A DNA stretch of 64,000 nt, taken from contig NZ_CBDDBS010000003.1 of the NCBI RefSeq assembly GCF_965225875.1, positions 186,001 through 250,000 of the forward strand. Reading direction: 5' to 3'. A program made the translations under genes and the position numbers. Positions within the stretch are counted from its first letter, which is position 1; every line of letters starts with the position of its first letter. Positions 22,024-30,394 of this stretch are shown one piece after another. The notes under the pieces were generated by a model. It was not told where the DNA came from. It saw only the letters and a program-made list of their open reading frames with translations, and made no database searches. The DNA is from Haliscomenobacter sp965225875. GTDB taxonomy: Bacteria > Bacteroidota > Bacteroidia > Chitinophagales > Saprospiraceae.

Positions 22024-23556
22024 ATGCGTGTTATTATTCTCGTCCTAAGCGCTTTATTCCCATTATTTCTGTTCAGTCAAAATATAGAATTTGCCATTTT
22101 TAGTAGAGATACCCTGCATTTTTGGGCGGACGCCCCTGGTAATGAATTTTTTAGCATGCTTAAATCAGTTGCCAAAAGTGACCCCCATTGGCCAGTGATT
22201 ACACCTATCAAATACTATTCCAGTAGCAATTGGCCACATTGCTGGACTTTGACTAGAAATGGGCGATTGGTCACAATGAACGTATCCGAGCGAACCAGAG
22301 AGGCAAAATTTGTCATGTATCAAACCATGCTGTTGCCTCAAGATGCCAAAAGGCTTGCTCTGGAAGATTCTTTATTTTTTGAAAAAATCAAGAGAGACGA
22401 AAAATTGCAGCGGTCATTTGCTGCGCTTTACCTCCAATCCAGAAACATCCAAGCAGAGCCCTTATTTGAGGTTAAACCTTTGTCCGATTGGAGCTTTTTG
22501 TGTAAATACCACCCTTGGATGGAAGATTCCAGCCACCCTCAAATTAAGGCCAGTTATCAATTTATTCACCAGAATCCTCCTGTCGATGTCGATTTTCACC
22601 TGAATGAATCAACGCAAGAATACCATTTTTACCTGCATACGGCCAGAAGTTTGATGATTTGGAAGTGGAAGTACCCTCAACTTTACACCGATGAAAAAAG
22701 TGAGAAAAATTGGCAGATTGAGCGTTTTTATGGTTTGGACAAGCAAGTTTTTTTACCACTACCCGGCATTGCGTTGGGCAATCCAATTTTACCAAAGGCT
22801 GCTCGATTTTCACCTCAATCCATAGTGGATACGGCCTTTTTCAGAGGCCATAATCATGTCGTTTGGCAGGGGAAACACAGCTGGTTGGTCAATACCAATC
22901 ATGGCGCAATTTATTACCTGGCCAAGAATAGGGTAGTGAAAGTCGCTCAAATAGAATATTTTAAGGATTACCCAGCTATTTTTTTAGGAAAGAGACTTTT
23001 TATAGAAGACCGTGATAAGGGTGAACTTTTGTTTTTTAATAACATCACTCATCTTGTTCCGGACTTGCCTCTGTTCAAGCATCGTTGTTTGTTGGATGAA
23101 AGGGAGTTGCGGCAGACTTTTGGTGCTTTGAGCACTTATTCTTCAATAGATCCAAAGCCATTAAACGAAATTATAAATTTGGGCAAACAGGTTAAAGCTG
23201 GGAACCTTGAGCGTCTGGTGCAATTAGAGGAACAAATTACTTGTTTGCAAAGGCAAAACAATCATGCGGCAGTGATCGATATTGTTCGTGAATTGACCTT
23301 AATAGGGGGAAAAGAATTGACCCATTTGATTATTGATAAAATACTCATGAGCGATTATAAACTAAGCTCAGTTGACTATGAGGAAAGTGATTTTTTATTG
23401 GGTTTTTCAGCTTTGTGCGAACTGATCCTTGATTGGCGAGATGATCCTGTTCTGGTCGGAGGTTTTTTTGATGATACCAAAGATGAAGAGACTATCAAAA
23501 AAAGGGTAAGAGAATGGATCTTAAAAAATAGAAACTTCCTTCGGATAAAGGAATAA
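22024..23556 (+). CDS. Exported hypothetical protein, 510 aa
   Basis: The signal peptide (VIILVLSALFPLFLFSQ, cleavage near residue 20) is clear. The rest shows no family I recognise: a middle part rich in aromatic residues and short strands (HNHVVWQGKHSWLVNTNHGA, then IYYLAKNRVVKVAQIEY) suggests a beta-rich domain, and the last 150 residues are helical and charged (LVQLEEQITCLQRQNNHAAV), perhaps HEAT- or TPR-like. It starts 38 nt after rluF and may share its transcript. Confidence 0.75.
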   Translation: MRVIILVLSALFPLFLFSQNIEFAIFSRDTLHFWADAPGNEFFSMLKSVAKSDPHWPVITPIKYYSSSNWPHCWTLTRNGRLVTMNVSERTREAKFVMYQTMLLPQDAKRLALEDSLFFEKIKRDEKLQRSFAALYLQSRNIQAEPLFEVKPLSDWSFLCKYHPWMEDSSHPQIKASYQFIHQNPPVDVDFHLNESTQEYHFYLHTARSLMIWKWKYPQLYTDEKSEKNWQIERFYGLDKQVFLPLPGIALGNPILPKAARFSPQSIVDTAFFRGHNHVVWQGKHSWLVNTNHGAIYYLAKNRVVKVAQIEYFKDYPAIFLGKRLFIEDRDKGELLFFNNITHLVPDLPLFKHRCLLDERELRQTFGALSTYSSIDPKPLNEIINLGKQVKAGNLERLVQLEEQITCLQRQNNHAAVIDIVRELTLIGGKELTHLIIDKILMSDYKLSSVDYEESDFLLGFSALCELILDWRDDPVLVGGFFDDTKDEETIKKRVREWILKNRNFLRIKE

Positions 23557-23569
23557 ACAATCATTCAGA

Positions 23570-23603
23570 GATGTAGAGACGCAAGATCTTGCGTCTCTAC
23601 ATC
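23570..23603. terminator. 34-bp perfect palindrome with GTAGAGACGC motif
   Basis: A perfect palindrome (half-site GATGTAGAGACGCAAGA) between the 510-aa gene and the convergent 52-aa membrane gene, probably a bidirectional terminator. The TAGAGACG core recurs in palindromes at 51741 and 52147, so it belongs to a dispersed repeat family. Confidence 0.8.
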
Positions 23604-23609
23604 CTCGGA

Positions 23610-23768
23610 TTACATCATCTTAATTGCCCGTACGAAAAAGGTCAGTACAAAAGGCAGTGCCAGCCAGAACCACTCGTCGGCAACAGCAAAGAGGATGATC
23701 ATTGCTACCAAAGAGATCAAAAAGAGCAACCAGTCTTTGGTTGTGGAGGTATTTGTAGCTTCTTCCAT
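23610..23768 (-). CDS. 52-aa membrane protein
   Basis: ATG at 23768, stop TAA at 23610-23612. The product MEEATNTSTTKDWLLFLISL continues with hydrophobic residues to form two short membrane spans (WLLFLISLVAMIILFAVA and FWLALPFVLTFFV) joined by DEWF, and ends RAIKMM. The clean membrane pattern and the position directly before a palindromic terminator support a real gene. Function unknown. Confidence 0.6.
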   Translation of the reverse strand: MEEATNTSTTKDWLLFLISLVAMIILFAVADEWFWLALPFVLTFFVRAIKMM

Positions 23769-23862
23769 TTTTCAATGTTTTAATATGCGAGGCGAAGGTA
23801 AAAAAAGCTTCTTAAACTCGCATCATCACACCCCCACTTCTTGCACACATTCATTCCCACAC

Positions 23863-26800
23863 CTAATAAGTGTTGGTAGGGGGGGCAAAAAACGGCGCCA
23901 TGTCCTTCTCCTTAAAACTGCTCATAAAGCTCAGCATAGCCTGATTGATGGCTTCGTTGGCCGGTTTTTTGCGGTTCCAGATTTTGCGGATGTCGTTAAA
24001 ACGGTCGGTTACACCTTGGGTAAGGCGTGGATCGAGCGCATCGGCGCGCATTTTGAGGTCGAGTAATTCGGCATGAAGGCCATGTTTGTACACAATGGCG
24101 TCCTGAGTACCCTGATGCGCAGGTTGCGTAAGCCCTTTTTCCCAATCGTTGATTTTGGCGATGATGTCGCGGGCTGTCCCGACCATTTCGCTGTGTTCGC
24201 TGGAATTTTCGTACAATTCCAGAAGTCCACTCAACCAATTGCGCCATTCCCTGCGGTTGCTGATGGTCCGATGCATTTCACGGATGACGTTTTCCATTTC
24301 CTCCAATTTCAGGCTTTGGAGGGCGTAATCCTCAGCTGTACCTACAATTTTGGGATTGGCCATCACCATCGCCTTGGCTATCACGGTATCCTTGGCGCTG
24401 TACAATACGATGGAGTATTCACCAGGAGGAACCATACTGCCCCGGAGGTCACCCATGATGAAAAGCTCGGGAATCCCCGGCAACATATTGCGCCGCAAAT
24501 CCCAAACCAGTCGATTCAGTCCTTTTTGATGTGGAAGATTGGGTTGCCCCAACGCCGCATTGGTTTGTTCGTGCATAACATCCACCCAACTGGTGTATTT
24601 GCGCATCACCATGCCCTGGGGATTGCGGATTTCCAGGCTCAGGCTGTCGATTTCTTCAGGCAAAATAAAACTGATGGTCATACCCTCAGCGGAGTTGCCC
24701 ACACTAGAAGCCAGGGTGGGGTCGTCTTGTTGCTCCCCCGCAAAACGGTATGCAGTTTTAGGCGGGCAAAGGGCAATGCCTGTTTTGCCCATGATGGTTT
24801 GGTTGTAGTGAAAACAAGCCAAATCGTCGAGTACCCAAATTCCACGCCCTGCGGTAGAGGCAATCAAATCATTGTCATGGATTTGGAGGTCGGTAATGGC
24901 ACAAACCGGCATGTTGAGCTGGAAAGGATGCCAATGTTCGCCGCCATTGATGGAAATGAAAAAACTCGATTCGGTACCTGCGTACAACAAATCTTTTTGC
25001 TTGGGGTCTTCACGAACTACCCGCACAAAATCATTGATGCCAAATCCAGATGTGATCTGTGTCCAATTGCGGCCATTGTCTGTGCTGCGGTAAACATAGG
25101 GTTTGCGGTCTCCAAAACGATACCGACACGCAACGATGTAAACAGTATTGGGATCGTGTGGAGATACTTCGATGGAATTGATCAAGCCTTCGGGCAAGTT
25201 TTTGGGGGTACGGTCTTCCCATGATTTTCCATCATTGCGTGTAAAATGTACCCGGCCGTCGTCGGTGCCTACCCAAATTACGCCCTCTTTATGTGGTGAA
25301 GGAGCAATGTAACTGATGGTATTGTAGTTTTCGGCACCAGCCCCCTCGTTCAAAAACGGGCCACCGCCTTCCGTCTGGTGAGTAGTATCGTTGCGGGTTA
25401 GATCGGGGCTGATCTCAGTCCAGCTGAGGCCTCCATTTTCGGTTCTGAGCAGCAACTGTGCCCCGTGGTACAGGACCTTGGGGTTTTGCGGAGAAACGAC
25501 CAATGGTGCATTCCAATTGAACCGGTATTTTAAATCACGGGGGCGGGTAGCCAGCGCGATTTCGGGATAGGCCATGATGTCTTTGCTGGTCTCAGTGGCA
25601 CGATGCCAGGCACTGACGTTGCCCTGGTAATTGGTGCCATAGATCCATTCAGGATGATTGGGATCAAGTGCCAAAAACGCACTTTCACCACCGGCTACCT
25701 GATACCAATTGTTGCCCAATACTTCCGAGCCGCTTACCCGACTCGGGATACCCATAGCTCCATAATCCTGTTGGGCGGTATAAATATGGTAAGGAAAGCC
25801 ATTGTCGCAGGTAACTCGATAGAACTGACCAGTAGCCTGATTGTTTTGTGATGTCCAGGATTTACCGCCATTGAAGGAAATACAAGCTCCACCATCGTTG
25901 GCCAGGATCATGGCTTGGGGATTGCTTGGATTGATCCACAGATCGTGTTGATCGGCGTGTGGGCTTGGCAGGCTAGTAAAGGTTTTGCCCCCGTCCATCG
26001 ACTTGAGCAAGGGAATATTGAGTACGTAAAGAAGGTCTTGATTTTTAGGGTCAGCTACTATTTTGTTGAAATACCAGGCTCTGGCATAGGTTTGACGGTC
26101 GTTGCTGGTTTGCTGCCAGGAGTTACCGCCATCTTCCGAGCGAAAAATCCCTCCATTGTTCGCTTCAACCACTGCATACAAACGATCTGAATTGCTGGGG
26201 GCAACACAAATTCCAATTTTGCCCATATTTTCTGGCAACCCTTTTTCCAATTTTTTCCAACTTTCGCCGGCGTCAGTTGATTTATACAGTCCGGAACCCT
26301 TACCTCCGCTACGTACGTACCAGGGGCTGCGTTGATGGTCCCACATCGAAGCATACAAAACACGTGGATTTTGGGGGTCGATGACCAGATCAGCAGCACC
26401 CGTACTGGCGTTGACGGATAAAATGTTTCGCCAGGTTTTCCCACCATCCGAGGATTGGTACACGCCTCGTTCTTTACTGTCTTTGTACAAGGCACCTTGC
26501 ACAGCTACGTACACCAAATCGGGATTATTAGGATGGATACAAATGTCGGCAATGTGTTCCGATTGTACCAGGCCGGTATGTTCCCAGGTTTTTCCACCAT
26601 CAACAGACTTGTAAACGCCATCACCAGTGGAGGTCATTACTCCTCTCACGGCGTGTTCGCCCATGCCGACGTACAATACGTTGGGGTCGGAGGGGGCAAT
26701 GGCAATGGCACCTACTGATCCACTTTGGAAAAAACCGTCCGATATATTGAACCAACTCCAGCCTGCGTCTTCGGTTTTCCAAAGACCACCACCAGTTGAG

Positions 26801-27021
26801 CCAAAATAATAGACCATTGGATTGTTAGGAAGCCCTACAGCAACAACACTGCGCCCACCCTGGTAAGGGCCGATACTGCGCCATTTGAGCGCTTGATAAA
26901 AAGCGGCATGAAAAGGGCGGTTTAGACCCCCTAAGCCTTGGTACTTGTTTTGAGCCGACGCAACTTGGGAATAAAGTACAACGTATACTATTGCGATGCC
27001 GGCTACGAGCAATTTTCTCAT
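23863..27021 (-). CDS. Exported VPS10/BNR-repeat beta-propeller protein (glycosyl-hydrolase-like)
   Basis: About 1,052 aa. The start at 27021 gives a normal signal peptide (MRKLLVAGIAIVYVVLYSQV, cleavage after SAQ); an upstream ATG at 27048 adds nine residues. The body carries many Asp-box turns of the S-x-D-x-G-x-T-W kind (SVDGGKTWEH, SSDGGKTWRN, STDAGESWKK, SEDGGNSWQQ, NGGLSWTE, STDNGRNWTQ), the mark of sortilin/BNR propellers; two propellers are likely. The last 200 residues are helical. Bacteroidota copies are annotated as glycosyl hydrolases, but I see no sialidase Arg triad, so the activity is open. Confidence 0.88.
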   Translation of the reverse strand: MRKLLVAGIAIVYVVLYSQVASAQNKYQGLGGLNRPFHAAFYQALKWRSIGPYQGGRSVVAVGLPNNPMVYYFGSTGGGLWKTEDAGWSWFNISDGFFQSGSVGAIAIAPSDPNVLYVGMGEHAVRGVMTSTGDGVYKSVDGGKTWEHTGLVQSEHIADICIHPNNPDLVYVAVQGALYKDSKERGVYQSSDGGKTWRNILSVNASTGAADLVIDPQNPRVLYASMWDHQRSPWYVRSGGKGSGLYKSTDAGESWKKLEKGLPENMGKIGICVAPSNSDRLYAVVEANNGGIFRSEDGGNSWQQTSNDRQTYARAWYFNKIVADPKNQDLLYVLNIPLLKSMDGGKTFTSLPSPHADQHDLWINPSNPQAMILANDGGACISFNGGKSWTSQNNQATGQFYRVTCDNGFPYHIYTAQQDYGAMGIPSRVSGSEVLGNNWYQVAGGESAFLALDPNHPEWIYGTNYQGNVSAWHRATETSKDIMAYPEIALATRPRDLKYRFNWNAPLVVSPQNPKVLYHGAQLLLRTENGGLSWTEISPDLTRNDTTHQTEGGGPFLNEGAGAENYNTISYIAPSPHKEGVIWVGTDDGRVHFTRNDGKSWEDRTPKNLPEGLINSIEVSPHDPNTVYIVACRYRFGDRKPYVYRSTDNGRNWTQITSGFGINDFVRVVREDPKQKDLLYAGTESSFFISINGGEHWHPFQLNMPVCAITDLQIHDNDLIASTAGRGIWVLDDLACFHYNQTIMGKTGIALCPPKTAYRFAGEQQDDPTLASSVGNSAEGMTISFILPEEIDSLSLEIRNPQGMVMRKYTSWVDVMHEQTNAALGQPNLPHQKGLNRLVWDLRRNMLPGIPELFIMGDLRGSMVPPGEYSIVLYSAKDTVIAKAMVMANPKIVGTAEDYALQSLKLEEMENVIREMHRTISNRREWRNWLSGLLELYENSSEHSEMVGTARDIIAKINDWEKGLTQPAHQGTQDAIVYKHGLHAELLDLKMRADALDPRLTQGVTDRFNDIRKIWNRKKPANEAINQAMLSFMSSFKEKDMAPFFAPPTNTY

Positions 27022-27430
27022 AGTTGTCGCTTTGCCTTCCCTGTTCATGGGGGTAATGAGTCAAGGTTTATTACAGTGTGAAAAAATTAGGTTTCGGGAA
27101 CAAATAACCCTGAACAGATACGATTTGTATTAGCTTGAACGATAAATAAGTACAGTTGCCTAGAGGGGAATAAAAAAACAATTGTCAAAAGTAGGTAAAG
27201 TTTTACAAAAAACCTAGCATTCAACTCCATGAAAAGCAATATTTTGATGAGTTGCCATTATTTAACGGTAGTTTTTAGGGCGCAAACGGAAATGGTGTTT
27301 TGTGGGAATTTTTTAGATGTGAACTGGAAATGAACTTGTAGCACCAAAGTTTACGTCTGGTTTTATATACGTAAAACTTAGATTTTTGATACACGAATGG
27401 ATCATTTATTTTTGTTGAGGGGCGAAAAAA

Positions 27431-27530
27431 AAATAAGTGTTCATTTTGCCAAAGGATTAGATGAGTAAAACGGTTCATTTCAAGTGTCTCATCTAATCCT
27501 TTGGCTCAAGAAAAATGAACACTTATTTTT
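27431..27530. repeat. Nested inverted repeat (two pairs of arms)
   Basis: Outer arms AAATAAGTGTTCATTTT (27431-27447) and its complement (27512-27528) enclose perfect 18-bp inner arms (27448-27465 and 27488-27505, GCCAAAGGATTAGATGAG) around a 22-nt centre. The outer arm matches the hairpin at 16603-16638. Unpaired TCAAG lies beside the right inner arm. The rest of the 544-nt gap 27022-27565 shows only A+T-rich sequence, presumably promoters of the flanking divergent genes. Confidence 0.75.
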
Positions 27531-27565
27531 GCCCCACTACTAATGTTTTTCTCATTGCTGACAAT

Positions 27566-29713
27566 ATGACTAAACACTTCCTTTTTCTGATCTGCTGCTT
27601 TGGATTGACCAGTTTGCCAGCTCAATCCAGATTGGACATTTTGCTGAATCAAGACCCCGTTTTTGCATCGGCAATGGACAGTTTGAACGCTGGAAGCCCA
27701 CACGCCGCCATAACGATGCTGAATCAGGCCAAAGCACAATTCAAAGCGGAAGAAAAATGGGGCAAATATGCAGGTTCTCAGTTGGTTTTAGGTAAAATTT
27801 ATTTTGAACAACAACTATTGGATAGTGCCTTGCTGGTTTTACAAGAAGCCCTTGCAGTAGGGCGGCGGGTAGGCAATGAGCGACTTGCTGCAAATACGGA
27901 GGAAGGTATCGCCAGGGTATACATGGCCAAACGTGAATACCCCCAAGCCATGCAACATTACCGCAGTTTTGCCTCATGGTGTTTGGTAGGAGGTATCCCT
28001 AAAGCCAAGGTGGAAACCTGTTTGCAGATGATTCAAATTTATTCCCGAACCATTGAACCGGATAGTATTCGTCGCTACCTACGTTTGGGGCATGGTTTTG
28101 CCAAAGGCCACAATTTTCCCGTTTTACAATACAAACTCAATCAATTGGCAGGTATTGGCTGGAACAATTGGGGCCGACCTGACTCTGCATTGTATTTTTT
28201 TCGGAAAAGTTTGGCCCTACTAGAGCAATTTCCCCGAGACGGTAAAGAAACCAATGTCTACCTGAATATTGCGCATGTTTTTTTGGACAATCACAACCCC
28301 AAAAGGGCCAGGAAATACCTTGATTTGGCGAGACTGTCGGCGAAAGAAAGCAGTCGGCCCTTTTTTAAGGCCATGATTTTGTATTACGAAGGCTTAACCT
28401 TGATGGCAGAGAGAAAAGAGGCTGAGGCAATACCCATGTTGGAAAAGGCTCTAAAAGCCTTTAAAAAATTGCCGAAACCCGAAAAGCACCATTTGATGCA
28501 GGCCCGTACGCTCAAAGCTTTGGCCGAAGCCCATCATGAGTTAGGCGAAGATGAAAAAGCATTGGAACTCATTCGAGCGTCTAAATCATTGAATGTTAGA
28601 GTTTTTAAGCGTTATAACGACATGCAAAGCGAGTTGATGGAGGCTGCCATTTTGAGTGAGCAGGATGCAATTAGTGCCTCTGACGAATTGTTGATGGAAA
28701 ACCTGATTTGGGCCAAAAAATCTGCCAACCTCAATTACCAAATCAAGGTATATGAAACCCTGGCTGCCAATGCGCGGAAAAGCAACAACCTGGAAAAGGC
28801 CATGGATTATCAGGATATAGTCAATGATTTGAGAGAAAAAGCAGACCCCCTTCAACAGGCCAGCCTGCTCAGCAATACAGAAATAGAAAAAGAGGAAAAA
28901 TCTGTTCAGCATTTGGCGGATTCAAACATGGACAAAACCAAACGTTTACAACGGACTCAAATCCGGGCGGCAATTTTAGTAGGAATCTTATTGCTACTTA
29001 CCCTTGCTTCAATTTGGTTTTACCGACACAAACGCAAACAAGCAGCACAGTTGGCCTTGGAAAAACAACAAGTCGAAGCGTCACTGCAAGAAAAGGAACT
29101 GTTGCTCAAAGAAATCCACCACCGCGTGAAAAACAACATGCAAGTGATCTCTTCCTTGCTCAATTTACAATCAAAAGGAGTGCAAGACCCCGTGGCGCTC
29201 AAAGTAATGCGTGATGGTCGGGATCGGGTGCGCTCCATGGCTCTGATTCACCAAACTTTGTATCAAAACAATGATTTCAGCAACGTAGCCACCGCCGACT
29301 ACTTCCACAAACTGGCCGAAAACCTCTTTCATACCTATAATATCGATCAGCAGCGAGTGCAACTGGTATCCCAAATTCAACCCCTGAAGTTCAATGTCGA
29401 CATCATGATTGCCCTGGGGCTCATCCTTAACGAATTGATTAGCAATACCCTAAAATACGCCTTTCCCGATGAGCAAGCAGGTGAGGTGCGGATATCCCTG
29501 TCCGCTGATGCCGATCAGGTGGAGCTTAAGGTGGAGGACAATGGTATTGGTTTTCCAAGTAATTTTGCACCAGATACCTCACGTTCTATCGGCTTTTCCC
29601 TGATTCACGCTTTTACCCAAAAACTGGGTGGTTCACTGCAACTGAACAATGCGGAACGAGGAGCCAGGGCCAGTCTGATTTTTCCAATCAATAATGCTAT
29701 TTTAGCGGCATGA
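27566..29713 (+). CDS. TPR-containing histidine kinase (HisKA_2/LytS-like)
   Basis: About 715 aa. The start at 27566 gives a signal-like N-terminus (MTKHFLFLICCFGLTSLPAQ). A TPR region fills roughly residues 30-420, then a transmembrane helix (AILVGILLLLTLASIWFY) and a kinase core. The phosphorylated His is in EIHHRVKNNMQVISSLLNLQ, the HisKA_2 pattern, and the ATP site has NELISNTLKYAF and DNGIGF. It probably phosphorylates the response regulator encoded next, whose start overlaps by 4 nt. The signal sensed by the periplasmic TPR part is unknown. Confidence 0.92.
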   Translation: MTKHFLFLICCFGLTSLPAQSRLDILLNQDPVFASAMDSLNAGSPHAAITMLNQAKAQFKAEEKWGKYAGSQLVLGKIYFEQQLLDSALLVLQEALAVGRRVGNERLAANTEEGIARVYMAKREYPQAMQHYRSFASWCLVGGIPKAKVETCLQMIQIYSRTIEPDSIRRYLRLGHGFAKGHNFPVLQYKLNQLAGIGWNNWGRPDSALYFFRKSLALLEQFPRDGKETNVYLNIAHVFLDNHNPKRARKYLDLARLSAKESSRPFFKAMILYYEGLTLMAERKEAEAIPMLEKALKAFKKLPKPEKHHLMQARTLKALAEAHHELGEDEKALELIRASKSLNVRVFKRYNDMQSELMEAAILSEQDAISASDELLMENLIWAKKSANLNYQIKVYETLAANARKSNNLEKAMDYQDIVNDLREKADPLQQASLLSNTEIEKEEKSVQHLADSNMDKTKRLQRTQIRAAILVGILLLLTLASIWFYRHKRKQAAQLALEKQQVEASLQEKELLLKEIHHRVKNNMQVISSLLNLQSKGVQDPVALKVMRDGRDRVRSMALIHQTLYQNNDFSNVATADYFHKLAENLFHTYNIDQQRVQLVSQIQPLKFNVDIMIALGLILNELISNTLKYAFPDEQAGEVRISLSADADQVELKVEDNGIGFPSNFAPDTSRSIGFSLIHAFTQKLGGSLQLNNAERGARASLIFPINNAILAA

Positions 29714-30327
29714 GTAAGTTTTCCGTTTTAATTGTAGAAGATGAACCAATGATTGCGCACGACCTGGAAGCTGCGCTCAACAACCTGGATTATTCCGTTT
29801 GTGGAATCGCCTACAATCCCACCATGGCCCTGGATAAACTGGCCCAACGCCAGGCCGATCTGGTCATTCTGGATGTACACCTGGGCAGCGGGCTGGCCGA
29901 TGGCATTTCGATCGGGCAAGTCATCCACGACAAATACCACCTGCCTTTTATCTATCTGACTTCTTTCACTGACCGCGCCACCCTGGATCGCGCCAAACAA
30001 ACTTACCCCATGGCCTATTTGGTCAAACCCTTTGAAGAAGATGAACTTTTCCGCACCCTCGAAATCGCCCTGCATACCTACAGTCGCCTCAATCCAAGCA
30101 CCAGCAGCGACCTGCAACGTTTCAATGCCCAACTCAGTGACCCATTAAGCACCAAAGAAATGGAAGTATTGGCCGATTTACTGGCCTGTATGACCAATCG
30201 GCAAATTGCGGAAAAACATTTTTTGAGTGTGAATACGATTGGCACCCACGTGAAGAATATTTTTGGAAAATGTGGGGTGAATGGAAGGATGGAGTTGATG
30301 AAGCGGGTAGGGGAAAGTGAAAAGTGA
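29710..30327 (+). CDS. LuxR/NarL-type response regulator
   Basis: A 205-aa protein with a receiver domain (acidic pair DE at 11-12, phosphorylated Asp55 in LVILDVHLG, Lys in YLVKPF) and a C-terminal LuxR-type helix-turn-helix (LSTKEMEVLADLLACMTNRQ, then SVNTIGTHVKNIFGK). It is encoded 4 nt inside the end of the kinase gene and is its natural partner. Its stop codon and last residues are made by an AGTGAAA repeat arm. Confidence 0.93.
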   Translation: MSKFSVLIVEDEPMIAHDLEAALNNLDYSVCGIAYNPTMALDKLAQRQADLVILDVHLGSGLADGISIGQVIHDKYHLPFIYLTSFTDRATLDRAKQTYPMAYLVKPFEEDELFRTLEIALHTYSRLNPSTSSDLQRFNAQLSDPLSTKEMEVLADLLACMTNRQIAEKHFLSVNTIGTHVKNIFGKCGVNGRMELMKRVGESEK

Positions 30328-30394
30328 AAAATAATGAAGGACTCTCAAAGGCCAAAGTCTTTGACAATCCTTCATTATTTTTCACTTTTCACTT
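30315..30394. terminator. 27-bp perfect inverted repeat with AGTGAAA units
   Basis: Perfect 27-bp arms (30315-30341 and 30368-30394) each holding two AGTGAAA-type heptads, with a 26-nt loop that has a smaller stem (TCAAAG/CTTTGA). The left arm contains the stop of the response regulator, the right arm reaches the stop of the DUF5689 gene. A bidirectional terminator for two convergent genes. Confidence 0.85.

Noticed and set aside
24073..25224. 383-codon plus-strand frame inside the beta-propeller gene
   Set aside because: The opposite strand encodes a clear Asp-box protein with signal peptide; the frame has no recognisable features.
23863..27021. Annotation as a sialidase because of Asp-box repeats
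   Set aside because: Asp boxes alone do not define the enzyme; the arginine triad and FRIP-type motif of sialidases were not found.
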